DNA of 55,262 bases from positions 1 through 55,262 of the forward strand of contig CAMBPB010000011.1 of assembly GCA_945869465.1 (NCBI GenBank), read 5' to 3'. This stretch comes from Prosthecobacter debontii. Lineage in GTDB: Bacteria > Verrucomicrobiota > Verrucomicrobiia > Verrucomicrobiales > Akkermansiaceae. The notes under the pieces are model-generated. The model had not been told where the DNA came from. It ran no database searches and saw only the letters and a list, made by a program, of their open reading frames with translations. Every line of letters starts with the position of its first letter. Within the stretch, counting starts at the first letter, position 1. Made by a program: the position numbers and the translations under genes. Positions 35,853 to 45,201 of this stretch are shown piece after piece.

Positions 35853-36569
35853 CTACCAGACGCCGTGTTCCGCAAGCTGGCGGCTGGCGACTTCCGCCCA
35901 TCCGCGGTTTGCGGCAGGGGATGCGGGCGAGGGATGCAGGATGCGCCCGACATGCGCCGTGCTTCCGCAGGCCTCCGCGGCGCGGCGCAGGCGCTCCTCC
36001 GCGAATCCGCCAATACCTATCAGAAACTCCGGGGCTAGCAACGTGATCACCTCGCCGAGGTGCCGGAGGCAGGCGTGCTCCACCGGAACCATGTCCGCGG
36101 CGGGGAGCTTATCGGGAGTTAGATTCGCGCCGCTCGCGCTCATCCACACCAGCGGGCAATAGTTGAGCACGAAATGGCTTGCGAAGAAGGCATCCGCAGT
36201 GCCGAAGCGCTCCGCGAACAAGCCCCACAGGCGGCGCCCGCTGACTTCCGATCGCTGGCAGGCAAATCCCTCGACCGGACGCTTCGCGTGCTCGCCCGCC
36301 GGTTTTCCCACCGCTTCATCGATACCCATCCAATCGCGCACGGCGGCCACCTCGCCAAACGGCACTCCGGTTTGCACCATGCCGAAAGGCCCCGGATTCA
36401 TTCCGAGAAACACCACGCGCTTTTTACCCTTTGCGAAACGTTCCAGATAACGCTGATGGGGTTTCCACGCGTAGTCGAGCGGTCGGTAAACACAGGCCAC
36501 CGGAGCTGTGAATTCCAGATGGGCGAGACTTTCCGCCAGACGCCGGGTGGATGCGATGAGTTTTTTCAT
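35853..36569 (-). CDS. SMUG1-type single-strand-selective uracil-DNA glycosylase
   Basis: A 238-residue protein from ATG 36569. GMNPGPFGMVQTGVPFGE is the catalytic loop of the SMUG1 family and HPSPASPAANRGWAE the second motif with its His. It excises uracil and oxidised pyrimidines from DNA in base-excision repair. This enzyme is frequent in animals and sparse in bacteria, where Verrucomicrobia and Planctomycetes are known hosts. It follows the heme O synthase gene by 6 bp and is probably co-transcribed. Confidence 0.9.
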   Translation of the reverse strand: MKKLIASTRRLAESLAHLEFTAPVACVYRPLDYAWKPHQRYLERFAKGKKRVVFLGMNPGPFGMVQTGVPFGEVAAVRDWMGIDEAVGKPAGEHAKRPVEGFACQRSEVSGRRLWGLFAERFGTADAFFASHFVLNYCPLVWMSASGANLTPDKLPAADMVPVEHACLRHLGEVITLLAPEFLIGIGGFAEERLRRAAEACGSTAHVGRILHPSPASPAANRGWAEVASRQLAEHGVW

Positions 36570-36575
36570 GTCCAA

Positions 36576-37544
36576 TCACGAACGTCCATTCCATGCGACC
36601 ACCAGCACCAGAAGAGCGACGGGTAAATATAACAGAGTAAAGAAGAACAGGCGCCGCGCCGACCCCCGTTCGCCATCGCGCGCGAACTTCAACGCCAGTC
36701 CCATCATGATCAGCGCCAGCAGCGGGCCGGTGATGGTCCAGAAAACATTGGCGAACCCCCGCAGCGCGGGGATCAGTGAAAATGCCGCGAGTGCCAGCGC
36801 GTAGCCCGCGGCAAGCCATCCGCTCTTGCGACCGGTGAGGTCGGCATTGGACCACATCTTATAACCCACGGATTCGTATTCCTCGCGGCACAGCCAGTTG
36901 ATCGCGATGAAATGCGGCAGTTGCCAGAAGAACAACAGGCCGAACAGAAACCATGCCTCCCATCCCAAAGCCCCGCCCGCGGCCACCCAGCCGATCACCG
37001 GAGGGATCGCCCCGGGAATCGCACCAACCAGCGTGTTGGCCGAGGTCACCCGCTTCAATGGCGTGTAAACAAACAGATAGATAGCGATCGTCGCCGCGGT
37101 GAGATAGGCCGCGAGGTTTCCGATCCTTACCGCAAGATGGATTATGCCCATCGCGGACAGCACCCAACCGATTCCAAAGGCCGCGAGAGGATCCATCCGG
37201 CGGGATGGCAGCGGCCGGTCGGCGGTGCGTTTCATGCGCGCGTCGAGTTCCACTTCCATGAGTTGGTTGAAGGCCGCCGAGCCGAAGGCCACCGCCGCCG
37301 CTCCGAGAATGGTGTGAAGGAGTTTCATCCACTCGACATGCCCGCCGCGCGAGGCAAGCAGGAAGCCGAAGAAGGTCGTCACCAGCACGAAAAAATTCAG
37401 CCGCACCTTCATCAGCACCATGAGATCCTGACGCAAGCCCGGTGAGCCCGGCGAATCCGGCGCGGGGGGATTCACGGCCTCCGTATCGGCCGTTGTTTTG
37501 ATTTGCTCGGGTTCGTCCATGGATCGCGGCGGCATCATGCCCAT
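36576..37544 (-). CDS. ctaB: protoheme IX farnesyltransferase (heme O synthase)
   Basis: A UbiA-type polytopic membrane protein. AAFNQLMEVELDARMKRTADRPLP holds the N-x3-D-x3-D prenyl-diphosphate site, and YTPLKRVTSANTLVGAIPG the second Asp-poor conserved loop. Many hydrophobic helices follow. It adds a farnesyl group to heme b to make heme O for cytochrome oxidase. The N-terminal frame is long (to 37772); ATG 37544 or 37520 (MDEPEQ) is likely the real start. Oxidase subunits are not in the window. Confidence 0.85.
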   Translation of the reverse strand: MGMMPPRSMDEPEQIKTTADTEAVNPPAPDSPGSPGLRQDLMVLMKVRLNFFVLVTTFFGFLLASRGGHVEWMKLLHTILGAAAVAFGSAAFNQLMEVELDARMKRTADRPLPSRRMDPLAAFGIGWVLSAMGIIHLAVRIGNLAAYLTAATIAIYLFVYTPLKRVTSANTLVGAIPGAIPPVIGWVAAGGALGWEAWFLFGLLFFWQLPHFIAINWLCREEYESVGYKMWSNADLTGRKSGWLAAGYALALAAFSLIPALRGFANVFWTITGPLLALIMMGLALKFARDGERGSARRLFFFTLLYLPVALLVLVVAWNGRS

Positions 37545-37858
37545 GATCGCGGTTTTTCCAACCTTTTCCGCCCCCGGCCGCGGACATGCCATTTTTGTGC
37601 CAACCCAGAGCTCGACCGGCGACGTGCCGTCACCCCGCGGTCCGGGCAGGATCGCCATCACGATGCGATCGGCGAAGTGTAAGTTAGCCGGGCGGGCTGC
37701 TGTAATCATTGATGATTTTCCCCGGAAAGGATGACGGAACGTCAGAAAGCGTCCGCGGCGGAAGCCACACATCCCCGCACCAACGTGCTCGAGGGCGGCA
37801 ACGATCTCGTCTGCCGCCAGGCTCTATGCGGGCCAGCGCGTAAACCAACACATCCTCC

Positions 37859-38590
37859 GTGAAACCCATCCTTTGCCTGCTTCTCGCCGCATCCCTGCTT
37901 CCAACTTGCGCACAGCTTGCCGACAAACCGCCTGCGGTGTTCCGCGAGGGAGCGCGCGTGCTGTTTCAAGGCGACTCCATCACCGACGGCGGACGCGACC
38001 GCGGCGGGCGTTATCTGGACCACACGCTGGGCCACGGCTATGCCTACATCATCGCCGCGAAATACGGCGGGTATTTCCCCGAGCGAAAACTCACGTTCTT
38101 CAACCGGGGCGTCAGCGGCAACAACCTGGCAGCCATGGCCGCGCGCTGGCAGGCCGACACCATCGCGCTGAAACCCGACGTGCTGAGCATCCTGATCGGA
38201 GTCAACGATGTTTGGCACAACATCGAAGGCAACCGACCTATCAATTTTCCGGCAATCGAAGCGACCTACGACAAACTGCTTGCCGACACGCAGGCCGCGC
38301 TGCCGGGCATCAGAATCATTCTCTGCGAGCCGTTCCTGCTGCAAGGCCAGGTCAACCGGAAGCGGTGGCCGGAATGGGACGCTGCCATCAAACAAATCCA
38401 ACAGATTGTCGGCAGACTCGGTGACAAACACAAACTCCCGGTGGTCCGATATCAGAAGGTGTTCGACGAGGCCTGCAAACGCGCCCCAGCGGATTACTGG
38501 CTGTTTGACGGCGTGCATCCATTCTACGCCGGCAATCAACTCATGGCCGACGAATGGGCGCGCGCCGTGAAGTTGGCATGGCCAGAATGA
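37859..38590 (+). CDS. secreted SGNH/GDSL-family esterase
   Basis: A 243-residue protein that begins at GTG 37859 with a signal peptide (KPILCLLLAASLLPTCAQLA). The four SGNH blocks are visible: FQGDSITDGG (catalytic Ser), NRGVSGNN, IGVNDVW, and DGVHPFYAG (catalytic Asp-His). It should remove acetyl or acyl groups from carbohydrates, like related carbohydrate esterases. A GH29 remnant follows directly. Confidence 0.85.
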   Translation: MKPILCLLLAASLLPTCAQLADKPPAVFREGARVLFQGDSITDGGRDRGGRYLDHTLGHGYAYIIAAKYGGYFPERKLTFFNRGVSGNNLAAMAARWQADTIALKPDVLSILIGVNDVWHNIEGNRPINFPAIEATYDKLLADTQAALPGIRIILCEPFLLQGQVNRKRWPEWDAAIKQIQQIVGRLGDKHKLPVVRYQKVFDEACKRAPADYWLFDGVHPFYAGNQLMADEWARAVKLAWPE

Positions 38591-38771
38591 GAGGCCTGAT
38601 CCTCACCGCGAAACATCACGATGGATTCTGCCTCTGGCCCACCAGGAGCACGCCGCACACCATGTCCAAAAGCCCATGGAAAGAGGGCAAGGGCGACGCG
38701 CTCAGGGAGTTTGCAAGCGCGTGCCGGGCCGAGGGTCTGGAGTTTGGCCTCGATGTCTCGCCATGGATCGC
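38587..38771 (+). pseudogene. remnant of an alpha-L-fucosidase (GH29) gene
   Basis: MRGLILTAKHHDGFCLWP, MSKSPWKEGKGDALREFAS and EGLEFGLDVSPW match the barrel core of GH29 fucosidases. About 60 residues remain of an expected 450. Both the N- and C-terminal parts are missing: the first base lies at the end of the SGNH gene and the last at the lpxD 3' end. Deletion scar. Confidence 0.7.
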
Positions 38772-39821
38772 TCAGTCCACGGCCGGTTGGCCGGCTTGCA
38801 GGGCGGCTTCCAACGTCTTCACTCGCGCGATGAATTTGGGCAGGCGGCGCACGTTGGCGCGGAGTTTCATTTCCTCGCGAAACGGTTTGGCAGGGTGGCC
38901 GGAATAGACTTCACCTCCGGGGAGGTTGGTGGTCACTCCGGCGCGGGCGGTTAGAGTACACTGGTCGCCGATGGTGAGGTGGCCGCCGATCCCGACCTGC
39001 CCGGCAACCGTGACGTAGTTGCCGATGCGGGTGCTGCCGGCAATACCGACAAGAGCGACGATCAGGCAGTGTTTACCGATCACCACGTTGTGGCCGATCT
39101 GGACCAGATTGTCGATCTTGGTGCCCTCTCCAATCACGGTTTTGCCAAAACGGGCGCGGTCGATGGTGGAATTGGCGCCAACCTCGACGTCATCGCCGAT
39201 CTCGACGATGCCGACCTGATCGATTTTGACGTGTCGTCCGCCGGAAAACTCGTAGCCATAGCCATCGGAGCCGATCACGACGCCGGGCTGAAGGGTCACG
39301 CGATCCCCAAGCACGCAGCGCTCGCGGATGGAAACGTTGGACATGACATGACAATCGCGGCCGACCACCGCGTATTCGCCGATGACGCTGTTCGGACCAA
39401 TTTCGGTGCCCTCACCCAGCGAGGCCCCGGCCATGATGACGGCCCCGGCATGGACGCGGACTTTCTCCGGATCGATCACCGCCGCCGGATCGACCAAGGC
39501 TTGGGGATGGACGCCGGGGGTGAAGGTGCGGGTGGCGGCGGCGAAATGCCGGACGATCACCGCAAAGGCGAGCGACGGGTTTTCCACCGCGATGAGGGCG
39601 GTGCCCGGCGGGCCGCCATTTTCTCCGCGCGGGACAATCACGGCCGCAGCTTTGGTTTCCAAAAACTGGCCGTGATATTTCTCGTTGCCGAAAAAACTGA
39701 CGTCGTGAGGGCCGGCGGCGTCGAGCGCCGCCATTCCCGTTAGAGACAAATCGAACCCGCCCCGGACGATGTCACCATCGACCCAACGGGCGAGTTCAGA
39801 GAGAGTAAGAGCGAATGCCAA
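38772..39821 (-). CDS. lpxD: UDP-3-O-acylglucosamine N-acyltransferase
   Basis: A 349-residue left-handed beta-helix acyltransferase with many hexapeptide repeats ([35 protein letters not shown]) and the active-site His in [12 protein letters not shown]. It transfers an (R)-3-hydroxyacyl chain from acyl-ACP to the 2-amino group in lipid A synthesis. The N-terminal UDP-binding domain is visible ([18 protein letters not shown]). Start codon TTG at 39821. It follows an OmpH/Skp gene by 17 bp; the order Skp-LpxD is conserved in many bacteria. Confidence 0.93.
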   Translation of the reverse strand: MAFALTLSELARWVDGDIVRGGFDLSLTGMAALDAAGPHDVSFFGNEKYHGQFLETKAAAVIVPRGENGGPPGTALIAVENPSLAFAVIVRHFAAATRTFTPGVHPQALVDPAAVIDPEKVRVHAGAVIMAGASLGEGTEIGPNSVIGEYAVVGRDCHVMSNVSIRERCVLGDRVTLQPGVVIGSDGYGYEFSGGRHVKIDQVGIVEIGDDVEVGANSTIDRARFGKTVIGEGTKIDNLVQIGHNVVIGKHCLIVALVGIAGSTRIGNYVTVAGQVGIGGHLTIGDQCTLTARAGVTTNLPGGEVYSGHPAKPFREEMKLRANVRRLPKFIARVKTLEAALQAGQPAVD

Positions 39822-39838
39822 CTTGGGTATCCGCTGGA

Positions 39839-40489
39839 TTATTTGTCCTCTACGGGAGCCGGCTGCGGGATTTCAGGCTTCGGATCGCCGGGAGCCGAAA
39901 GCGATTCGGCAGGAGCGTCCTTGTTGAGGGTCTTCAACAAGCCGGCGGTGATGTCCGTGGCGTCCTTGGTGTAGAGCAGGAAGGGCACCTGCGAGGTGCT
40001 GAGGCCGGATTTGTCGAACACGTAGTCGTAGTTATCCACCTTGGCCTGTTCTTCGACGAGCTTGCGGATTTCCTCGAGGATGCCCTTCATGCGCTGGACC
40101 ATTTTCTCGTTGAGAGCCTGGTTGCGGCGCTGGAGGAACTCGCGGCGCTCGCGGTCGAGGGCGGTGCCTTCCTGCTGTTGCCCCTGCCATTCCTTGAAGA
40201 GGCTTTGTTTCTTCGAGTCGTTGATCGCGGGGTCGTCGATTTGTTTGCGGAGATTGCCGAGGGTTTCCTCAAGCTCCCGGATGCGCTGGAGGCGCTCGTT
40301 GTTGTCCTTTTGGATACGGGCGCGCTCGACGTTGATCTGTTTCTGGGCGTCGTTGGTTTTGTAGTATTGCTTGAACAATTCCTGCATGTCCACCGTGGCG
40401 ATGTTGAGTTTACCCTCCTGCGCAGCGGGGGCGACGGCGATAAGCGATGCCGCAAGGGCGGTGGCGAAGAAACGACGGATGAGTGTCAT
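39839..40489 (-). CDS. Skp/OmpH-family periplasmic chaperone
   Basis: A 216-residue protein with a signal peptide ([24 protein letters not shown]). [22 protein letters not shown] opens the family, then long coiled-coil ([20 protein letters not shown] ... [14 protein letters not shown]) and [11 protein letters not shown]. Skp holds unfolded outer-membrane proteins in its trimer. The C-terminal 30 residues are proline-rich and extra. It precedes lpxD, presumably in the same operon. Confidence 0.85.
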   Translation of the reverse strand: MTLIRRFFATALAASLIAVAPAAQEGKLNIATVDMQELFKQYYKTNDAQKQINVERARIQKDNNERLQRIRELEETLGNLRKQIDDPAINDSKKQSLFKEWQGQQQEGTALDRERREFLQRRNQALNEKMVQRMKGILEEIRKLVEEQAKVDNYDYVFDKSGLSTSQVPFLLYTKDATDITAGLLKTLNKDAPAESLSAPGDPKPEIPQPAPVEDK

Positions 40490-40695
40490 TGGATGGTGAT
40501 TTGGGGTTCGGAAAGCGGGTCTCGCAAGAGAAGGTGGGCTGAAAATCAGAGGGCGTCAACGCTCATCCGAGCGCGAATCGGGCCGCCGTGGGTGGGAAAA
40601 TCGCAGGGGATTCCGGGTTTTGCAAGGGATTCCGTCGGGCTCGGGCCTGATCCGCCCCAAAGTTGCGGCCATGGTCACGTGTTCCTTCGCTGGCG

Positions 40696-42084
40696 TCAAC
40701 GACCCAGCGCAGCCAGCAACTTCCCATGGATTCCGCCGAAGCCGCCGTTGGAGAGCACCGCGATCACGTCGCCGGATTTGGCTTGGCGGCTGACTTGGGC
40801 GACGATGGCATCAATGTCTGGCAGGTAGAACCCCTGGCCACCAAGACGGGCGATGTCGGCGGAGAGCTTCACGGGGTCCAGTCGGTCGTTTTCCGGGATT
40901 TTGTGGAGATCGGGGATCGCGGCGACGAGGGCAAAATCGGCGAGGGCGAGGGCTTCGGCGATTTCGGTTTGGAAGACCGCGCGGCGGGTGGTGTTGGAGC
41001 GCGGCTCAAACAGGATCCACAGGCGGGAATGAGGATGGCCTTGGCGCAAACTTTGCACCGCCAGGCGGATGGCCGTGGGGTGATGGGCGAAATCGTCGAT
41101 CACTTTGATGCCATTGACTTCGCCGCGGAGTTCCTGGCGGCGCGCGACGCCCTCGAAGTCCTCCAGGCCGGCGCGGATTTCAGCGGGCGTGAGGCCGGCA
41201 AAAGTGGCGGCGGCGGCGGCCATGGCGGCGTTGCGGATGTTGAATTCGCCGGTCATGCGCACCGAATAGGGAAAACCGCCCAGAGTGAACGAACTGCGGT
41301 CGGTCTGGTAGGCTACGTTTTCGAGGCGCAGGTCGCAGGTTTCGGCGCAGCCCACGGTGGTGACCGGGCAGGGCGCGCCGGTGGCGACTTCGAGGCAGTT
41401 TGGTTCGTCGCCGTTGATAAAGGCCATGCCTTTGCGCGGAACGATGTTGAGCAGGCGCCGGAAGGTGAGCTTGATCTCGTCGAGCGAGGCGTAGATGTCC
41501 GCGTGGTCGAACTCAATGTTGTTGATGACCACACATTCCGGCAGGTAGTGGAGGAATTTCGAGCGCTTGTCGAAAAAGGCGGTGTCGTATTCGTCGCCCT
41601 CTAACACGATGAACTCGGATTCGGTGAAACACGCGCCGCAGCCGAGGTTTTTCGGCAGGCCTCCGATCATGAAACCCGGATCCCGGCCGGCATGGCGAAG
41701 CAGCCAGGCGAGCATCGAGGCGGTGGTGGTTTTGCCGTGGGTGCCGGAGACGACGAGATTGCGTTTTCCGCGCAGGAAGAACTCCTTCATCACCTCGGGC
41801 AGGGAATAATAGAGCAGTTTGCGGTCGAGCGTGGCCTCGGCCTCCGGGTTGCCGCGCGAGATCGCGTTGCCGATGATGACCACATCGGTGTCCGGCGGGA
41901 TGTTTTCCTCGCGGTAGCCCTCGGCGATGGTGATACCCTGGCCGCGCAGGAAGTCCGACATCGGCGGATAGACGCTGGCATCGGAGCCGGTCACGGTGAA
42001 ACCGCGTTGTTTCATGGCGGCGGCGACGGCCCCCATGGCGGTGCCACAGATGCCGGTGAAGTGAAAACGGGATTTGGCGGACAT
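40696..42084 (-). CDS. mpl: UDP-N-acetylmuramate:tripeptide ligase Mpl
   Basis: A 462-residue Mur ligase from ATG 42084 (MSAKSRFHFTGICGTAMG). VTGSDASVYPPMSDFL, VVSGTHGKTTTASMLAWLL (ATP-binding P-loop), IEFDHADIYAS, DDFAHHPTAI and FEPRSNTTRR match Mpl closely. Mpl adds recovered L-Ala-gamma-D-Glu-mDAP to UDP-MurNAc to recycle peptidoglycan. MurC is a related alternative but the PPMS and LEPRSNT-like blocks favour Mpl. Confidence 0.85.
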   Translation of the reverse strand: MSAKSRFHFTGICGTAMGAVAAAMKQRGFTVTGSDASVYPPMSDFLRGQGITIAEGYREENIPPDTDVVIIGNAISRGNPEAEATLDRKLLYYSLPEVMKEFFLRGKRNLVVSGTHGKTTTASMLAWLLRHAGRDPGFMIGGLPKNLGCGACFTESEFIVLEGDEYDTAFFDKRSKFLHYLPECVVINNIEFDHADIYASLDEIKLTFRRLLNIVPRKGMAFINGDEPNCLEVATGAPCPVTTVGCAETCDLRLENVAYQTDRSSFTLGGFPYSVRMTGEFNIRNAAMAAAAATFAGLTPAEIRAGLEDFEGVARRQELRGEVNGIKVIDDFAHHPTAIRLAVQSLRQGHPHSRLWILFEPRSNTTRRAVFQTEIAEALALADFALVAAIPDLHKIPENDRLDPVKLSADIARLGGQGFYLPDIDAIVAQVSRQAKSGDVIAVLSNGGFGGIHGKLLAALGR

Positions 42085-42191
42085 GGAAGGGGGCGAGGCT
42101 AAGTGGTGGGATTCGCCCTGCCAACCCGGAATCACAGGGAAATCCGTGGCCGCCAAATCAAGGCGGCAACTCGCAGGACGGGCAAGCCCGG

Positions 42192-43874
42192 TCACCGCGA
42201 GTGTTGGATCGCTTCACAGACGGCCGGGAAAATCTGCCGCTTGCGACTGACCACGCCGGGAGCATGGAACAAGGAGCCATCCATGCGCTGGAACGGAAGT
42301 TTCGCGAGCGCGGCCTCCTGGCCGATGGCGAGGATCATGCTGTGATGCAGCGCCACGTCGGTGACGGCGAGAATGGAGAGATCGTAATTCCGGCTGGTGT
42401 GGAGTTCCTTCAGAACCGCCTCCAGCTCCTGACGCCGCGCCGCGAAGCCGTGTAGGTCCCGTTCCTCCACTTGGGAAATGCTCACCGCCAAGCCCTGCTC
42501 GGTGAACTCCTTGCGGTCCGCGTTGAGAATCTCCGCGGGCGTGCCGCTGGCAATCAGCGAACCGACGGCGAAAAACTCCTCGGTGAATTTTTTCGGATCC
42601 ACTCCGGCGACGCTGCCCAGCCAGGTGAGCATCTCGCGGTCCAGCAGCGTGGTGGTCGGCGAGGTCAGGCAGAGGGTATCCGAGACAATGCCCGCGCAAA
42701 GGCACATCGCCACGCCGGGAGCGGGAACCAACCCACGGTAGAAAAACTTACGGCCCACCAAGGTGCAGGTGGAGCCCACCGGTTCATTCAAATAACGGAT
42801 CGGCTCGCGTGAGACCAGGTCGCCGGCAAGGCGGTGGTGATCGATGACTTCAGTGATTTCCGCTTCCTCCACACCATTGACGGCTTGGGCGTATTCGTTG
42901 TGATCGACGAGCGCGAGCCGGATGCGCGGGGGATCGACGAGGTCGGATTTCGAGAGCACGCCAATCATTTTTCCGCTGGTTGAGTCCACCACTGGAAACA
43001 AATCCTGGTCGGCGGCGGAGAGGTGTTTGCGCAGGCGGGAAACCGGTTCACTCGGGCAGACCGTCTGAAATTTTTTCTCCATCACATGGCGGACGGTGCG
43101 CGAGCAACGGATCAAAGTCGATGCGCTGGCGGTGTCCTGTGCGCAACGCAGCAGCACCACGCCCTTAGTTGCGGCGAGATACCGGATCTCTGGGGAAACC
43201 GGGTTGCCGCCGGTGACGAGCAAGGCGCGCGCCCCGTTGTCGATGGCATATCGCTGGACGATCGGCCGGTCGCCGCAGATGACGAGAAACTGCTGGATGT
43301 TGTGATCCTGGGCGGCTTGTTTGAGACGTTTCTCCACCGTCGCTTGGGACGAGGCCCCGACGAGCAGAATCAGATCCTCTTCCTGCAAGGGCAGCGGCCC
43401 ATCAGCTCCAAGGCTCTCGGCCTGGAGCGTCTCCGCAAGGTGGGCGAGCGAGGCATGCACGGTCCGCACACTCAGTCCCTCGGTATCGGCAGGCAGCAGG
43501 AGCCGGAGCAAATCGAAGTAACGCAGAATGCCGCACAGGTTTCCGGCCTCGTCCTCCACTGGCACGCAGCGGATCTGCGCGCCGAGCATGCGCCGGTAAG
43601 CGGTGAGGAAGGTGTCGGAAGCCGTGACCTTGACCACCTCACGATGGCTGATCATTCCGGCGTTGGTGCGCACGTCAGTGATCAGAAGGGGGACATCGAG
43701 GCCGGCACGTTCGAGCACCCACTTGGTGCGCTGGGAGATTTCCCCGCAGCGGGCGGCGATGGCGTCGGGCTGCTCACCGACGGCCTGCAGCAAGGCCGCG
43801 TAACCGATCGCCGAGCAGATCGCATCGGTATCCGGGTTCTTGTGACCAATGACGTAGAAGGGGGGCGCGGGCAT
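42192..43874 (-). CDS. CBS-DRTGG family II manganese-dependent inorganic pyrophosphatase
   Basis: A 560-residue protein from ATG 43874. The DHH metal site is split: YVIGHKNPDTDAICSAIGY at the N-terminus, then CBS-like segments (KVTASDTFLTAYRRML, SRLRKHLSAADQDLFPVVD) around a DRTGG-like domain, then LVDHNEYAQ and VIDHHRLAGD. A DHHA2-like end follows. It hydrolyses pyrophosphate; the CBS/DRTGG part senses adenine nucleotides in clostridial relatives. It runs opposite to vapBC. Confidence 0.88.
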   Translation of the reverse strand: MPAPPFYVIGHKNPDTDAICSAIGYAALLQAVGEQPDAIAARCGEISQRTKWVLERAGLDVPLLITDVRTNAGMISHREVVKVTASDTFLTAYRRMLGAQIRCVPVEDEAGNLCGILRYFDLLRLLLPADTEGLSVRTVHASLAHLAETLQAESLGADGPLPLQEEDLILLVGASSQATVEKRLKQAAQDHNIQQFLVICGDRPIVQRYAIDNGARALLVTGGNPVSPEIRYLAATKGVVLLRCAQDTASASTLIRCSRTVRHVMEKKFQTVCPSEPVSRLRKHLSAADQDLFPVVDSTSGKMIGVLSKSDLVDPPRIRLALVDHNEYAQAVNGVEEAEITEVIDHHRLAGDLVSREPIRYLNEPVGSTCTLVGRKFFYRGLVPAPGVAMCLCAGIVSDTLCLTSPTTTLLDREMLTWLGSVAGVDPKKFTEEFFAVGSLIASGTPAEILNADRKEFTEQGLAVSISQVEERDLHGFAARRQELEAVLKELHTSRNYDLSILAVTDVALHHSMILAIGQEAALAKLPFQRMDGSLFHAPGVVSRKRQIFPAVCEAIQHSR

Positions 43875-43949
43875 GGCTTGGTGAAGTGGAAAGCAAAGAC
43901 TTTCAGAACGGCGGATTCCAAGCAAGCCAAGACCCAAATTCAATCAAGA

Positions 43950-44002
43950 TGAATCAAAATGATGCAAAATTCTATTTACATTGATGCAAAATGATGCTTG
44001 AT
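43950..44002 (+). promoter_or_regulatory. iterated operator upstream of vapBC
   Basis: TGATGCAAAAT at 43960-43970 recurs exactly at 43982-43992, 22 bp on (two helix turns). Weaker copies abut them: TGAATCAAAAT at 43950 and TGATGCTTGAT at 43992. The block ends 8 bp before the vapB ATG. It is a likely binding site for the VapB/VapBC complex and its promoter. Confidence 0.5.
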
Positions 44003-44010
44003 TTCCGCCG

Positions 44011-44244
44011 ATGAGAATCACCGTGGACATCGAAGATGACGTTTTGACGGAGTTACTGAAGATCACCGGGGACAAGAACAAGAGTCCTGCGGTCGCCCGC
44101 GCTGTCACCGAGTTCGTGCGGCGCAAACAAGCGCGGGAATTCGGCCGCATGATCCGGGAAGGATTCTTCGACTACCCAGCCCCGGCGGCGGATGCGGCAG
44201 GCCAGGATCCCGCCAACCCGGTCCCACCCCTCTACCAGGACTAA
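44011..44244 (+). CDS. vapB: VapB-type antitoxin
   Basis: A 77-residue protein. MRITVDIEDDVLTELLKITG followed by KSPAVARAVTEFVRRKQAREFG is a ribbon-helix-helix DNA-binding start typical of VapB/type II antitoxins. The C-terminal tail (FFDYPAPAADAAGQ) would neutralise the toxin. It is followed 6 bp later by the PIN toxin and preceded by iterated operator sequences, so the module is complete and self-regulated. Confidence 0.85.
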   Translation: MRITVDIEDDVLTELLKITGDKNKSPAVARAVTEFVRRKQAREFGRMIREGFFDYPAPAADAAGQDPANPVPPLYQD

Positions 44245-44250
44245 GCCGCC

Positions 44251-44676
44251 ATGGTGCTTGTGGATTCATCCGCCTGGATCGAGAGCCTCCGCCGCAATGG
44301 CGACATGCGGGTCAAACTCGCCGTGGAAGGCCTGCTCGAAGTTTACGAAGCCCAGTGGTGCGCACCGGTCCGCCTCGAAGTCCTTGGCGGCGCCCGCCTC
44401 GAAGAACGAGCGCTGCTCGGCAAACGCTTTTCCGTCATCCCCTACCGCCCGAGCCGCGAGGACGACTGGGACCGCGCCATTGCCCTCGCCTGGCGGCTCC
44501 GCACCAAAGGCCTCACCGTCCCGTGGCTCGACGTGCTCATCGCCGCCATCGCCATTCATGATAGAGTGCGGCTCTATGCCATCGACGCGCATTTCCAGGA
44601 GATCGCCAAACACACCGGACTCTTGCTCTACCGCCCAGGCTACGGCGGAAGCTTCAATGATGTGGACGATGGGTGA
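44251..44676 (+). CDS. vapC: VapC PIN-domain ribonuclease toxin
   Basis: A 141-residue PIN protein: VDSSAWIESLRR (first catalytic Asp), CAPVRLEVLGGAR (Glu), PWLDVLIAAIAIHDRV (Asp) and YAIDAHFQEIAKHTGLLLY (Asp). All four acidic metal ligands are present, so it should be active as an RNase that stops translation. Gene order and spacing with vapB are typical. It is intact, unlike the relic at 49227-49469. Confidence 0.9.
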   Translation: MVLVDSSAWIESLRRNGDMRVKLAVEGLLEVYEAQWCAPVRLEVLGGARLEERALLGKRFSVIPYRPSREDDWDRAIALAWRLRTKGLTVPWLDVLIAAIAIHDRVRLYAIDAHFQEIAKHTGLLLYRPGYGGSFNDVDDG

Positions 44677-44780
44677 ACCACTAACGCGGGGTGCCGCTGA
44701 CCCGCTACGCTGAGCATCGACCGGGCCTGTTTTACGCCATCCCCAAGCTCCGGCTTTACCTTCGAATCACCTGTTAGGCG
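44677..44780. other. short gap after vapC
   Basis: No gene can be supported here. No repeat or hairpin of note is seen before the esterase remnant. Confidence 0.3.
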
Positions 44781-44970
44781 TGGATGACTTGAATGCGAAG
44801 GGTCACACAAGCGCCTTCCGCGAAGCCATGGCCACTCCCGCGTCGTTGCCGGAATTCAAAGGCAACCTCGCCACCATACCAACCGCACCATTGTGGGCGG
44901 AGGAACTCGCGGCACTCGACCAGAAGCGCGCCAAGGTGAAACCGATGGGCCACTTCCTGAAGGGGCGATC
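44781..44970 (+). pseudogene. remnant resembling a sialate O-acetylesterase
   Basis: HTSAFREAMATPASLPEFKG followed by NLATIPTAPLWAEELAALDQ and KRAKVKPMG resembles an internal block of secreted SASA-type acetylesterases common in Verrucomicrobia. No start or end of a full gene is present and the next bases do not continue the similarity. About 60 residues remain. From memory of the family, so only moderately sure. From 44971 to 45201 there is no supported gene. Confidence 0.4.
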
Positions 44971-45201
44971 CCGCAGGCTTGGCATTCGCTGTTCATGCGC
45001 CAGGCATTCTGCGCGTCTGCCACGCTTTGCCCTCCGGTCACCCAAGAGCAAATTCCTAGCATCCATCCAGCGATGTCAGCCTTCGCATAGGGTTGGCCAA
45101 AACCACGAAAAGCGGTTGCTTTCATGGGGGGATCGACCCTATCATCGTGTGGGAAAACCAATGAACCAACCGCCCTGGAATCTGCCGCATAAGAACGCAT
45201 C

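Noticed and set aside
40663..41604. 313-codon plus-strand frame over mpl
   Set aside because: Mpl motifs are clear on the other strand, and this frame has none.
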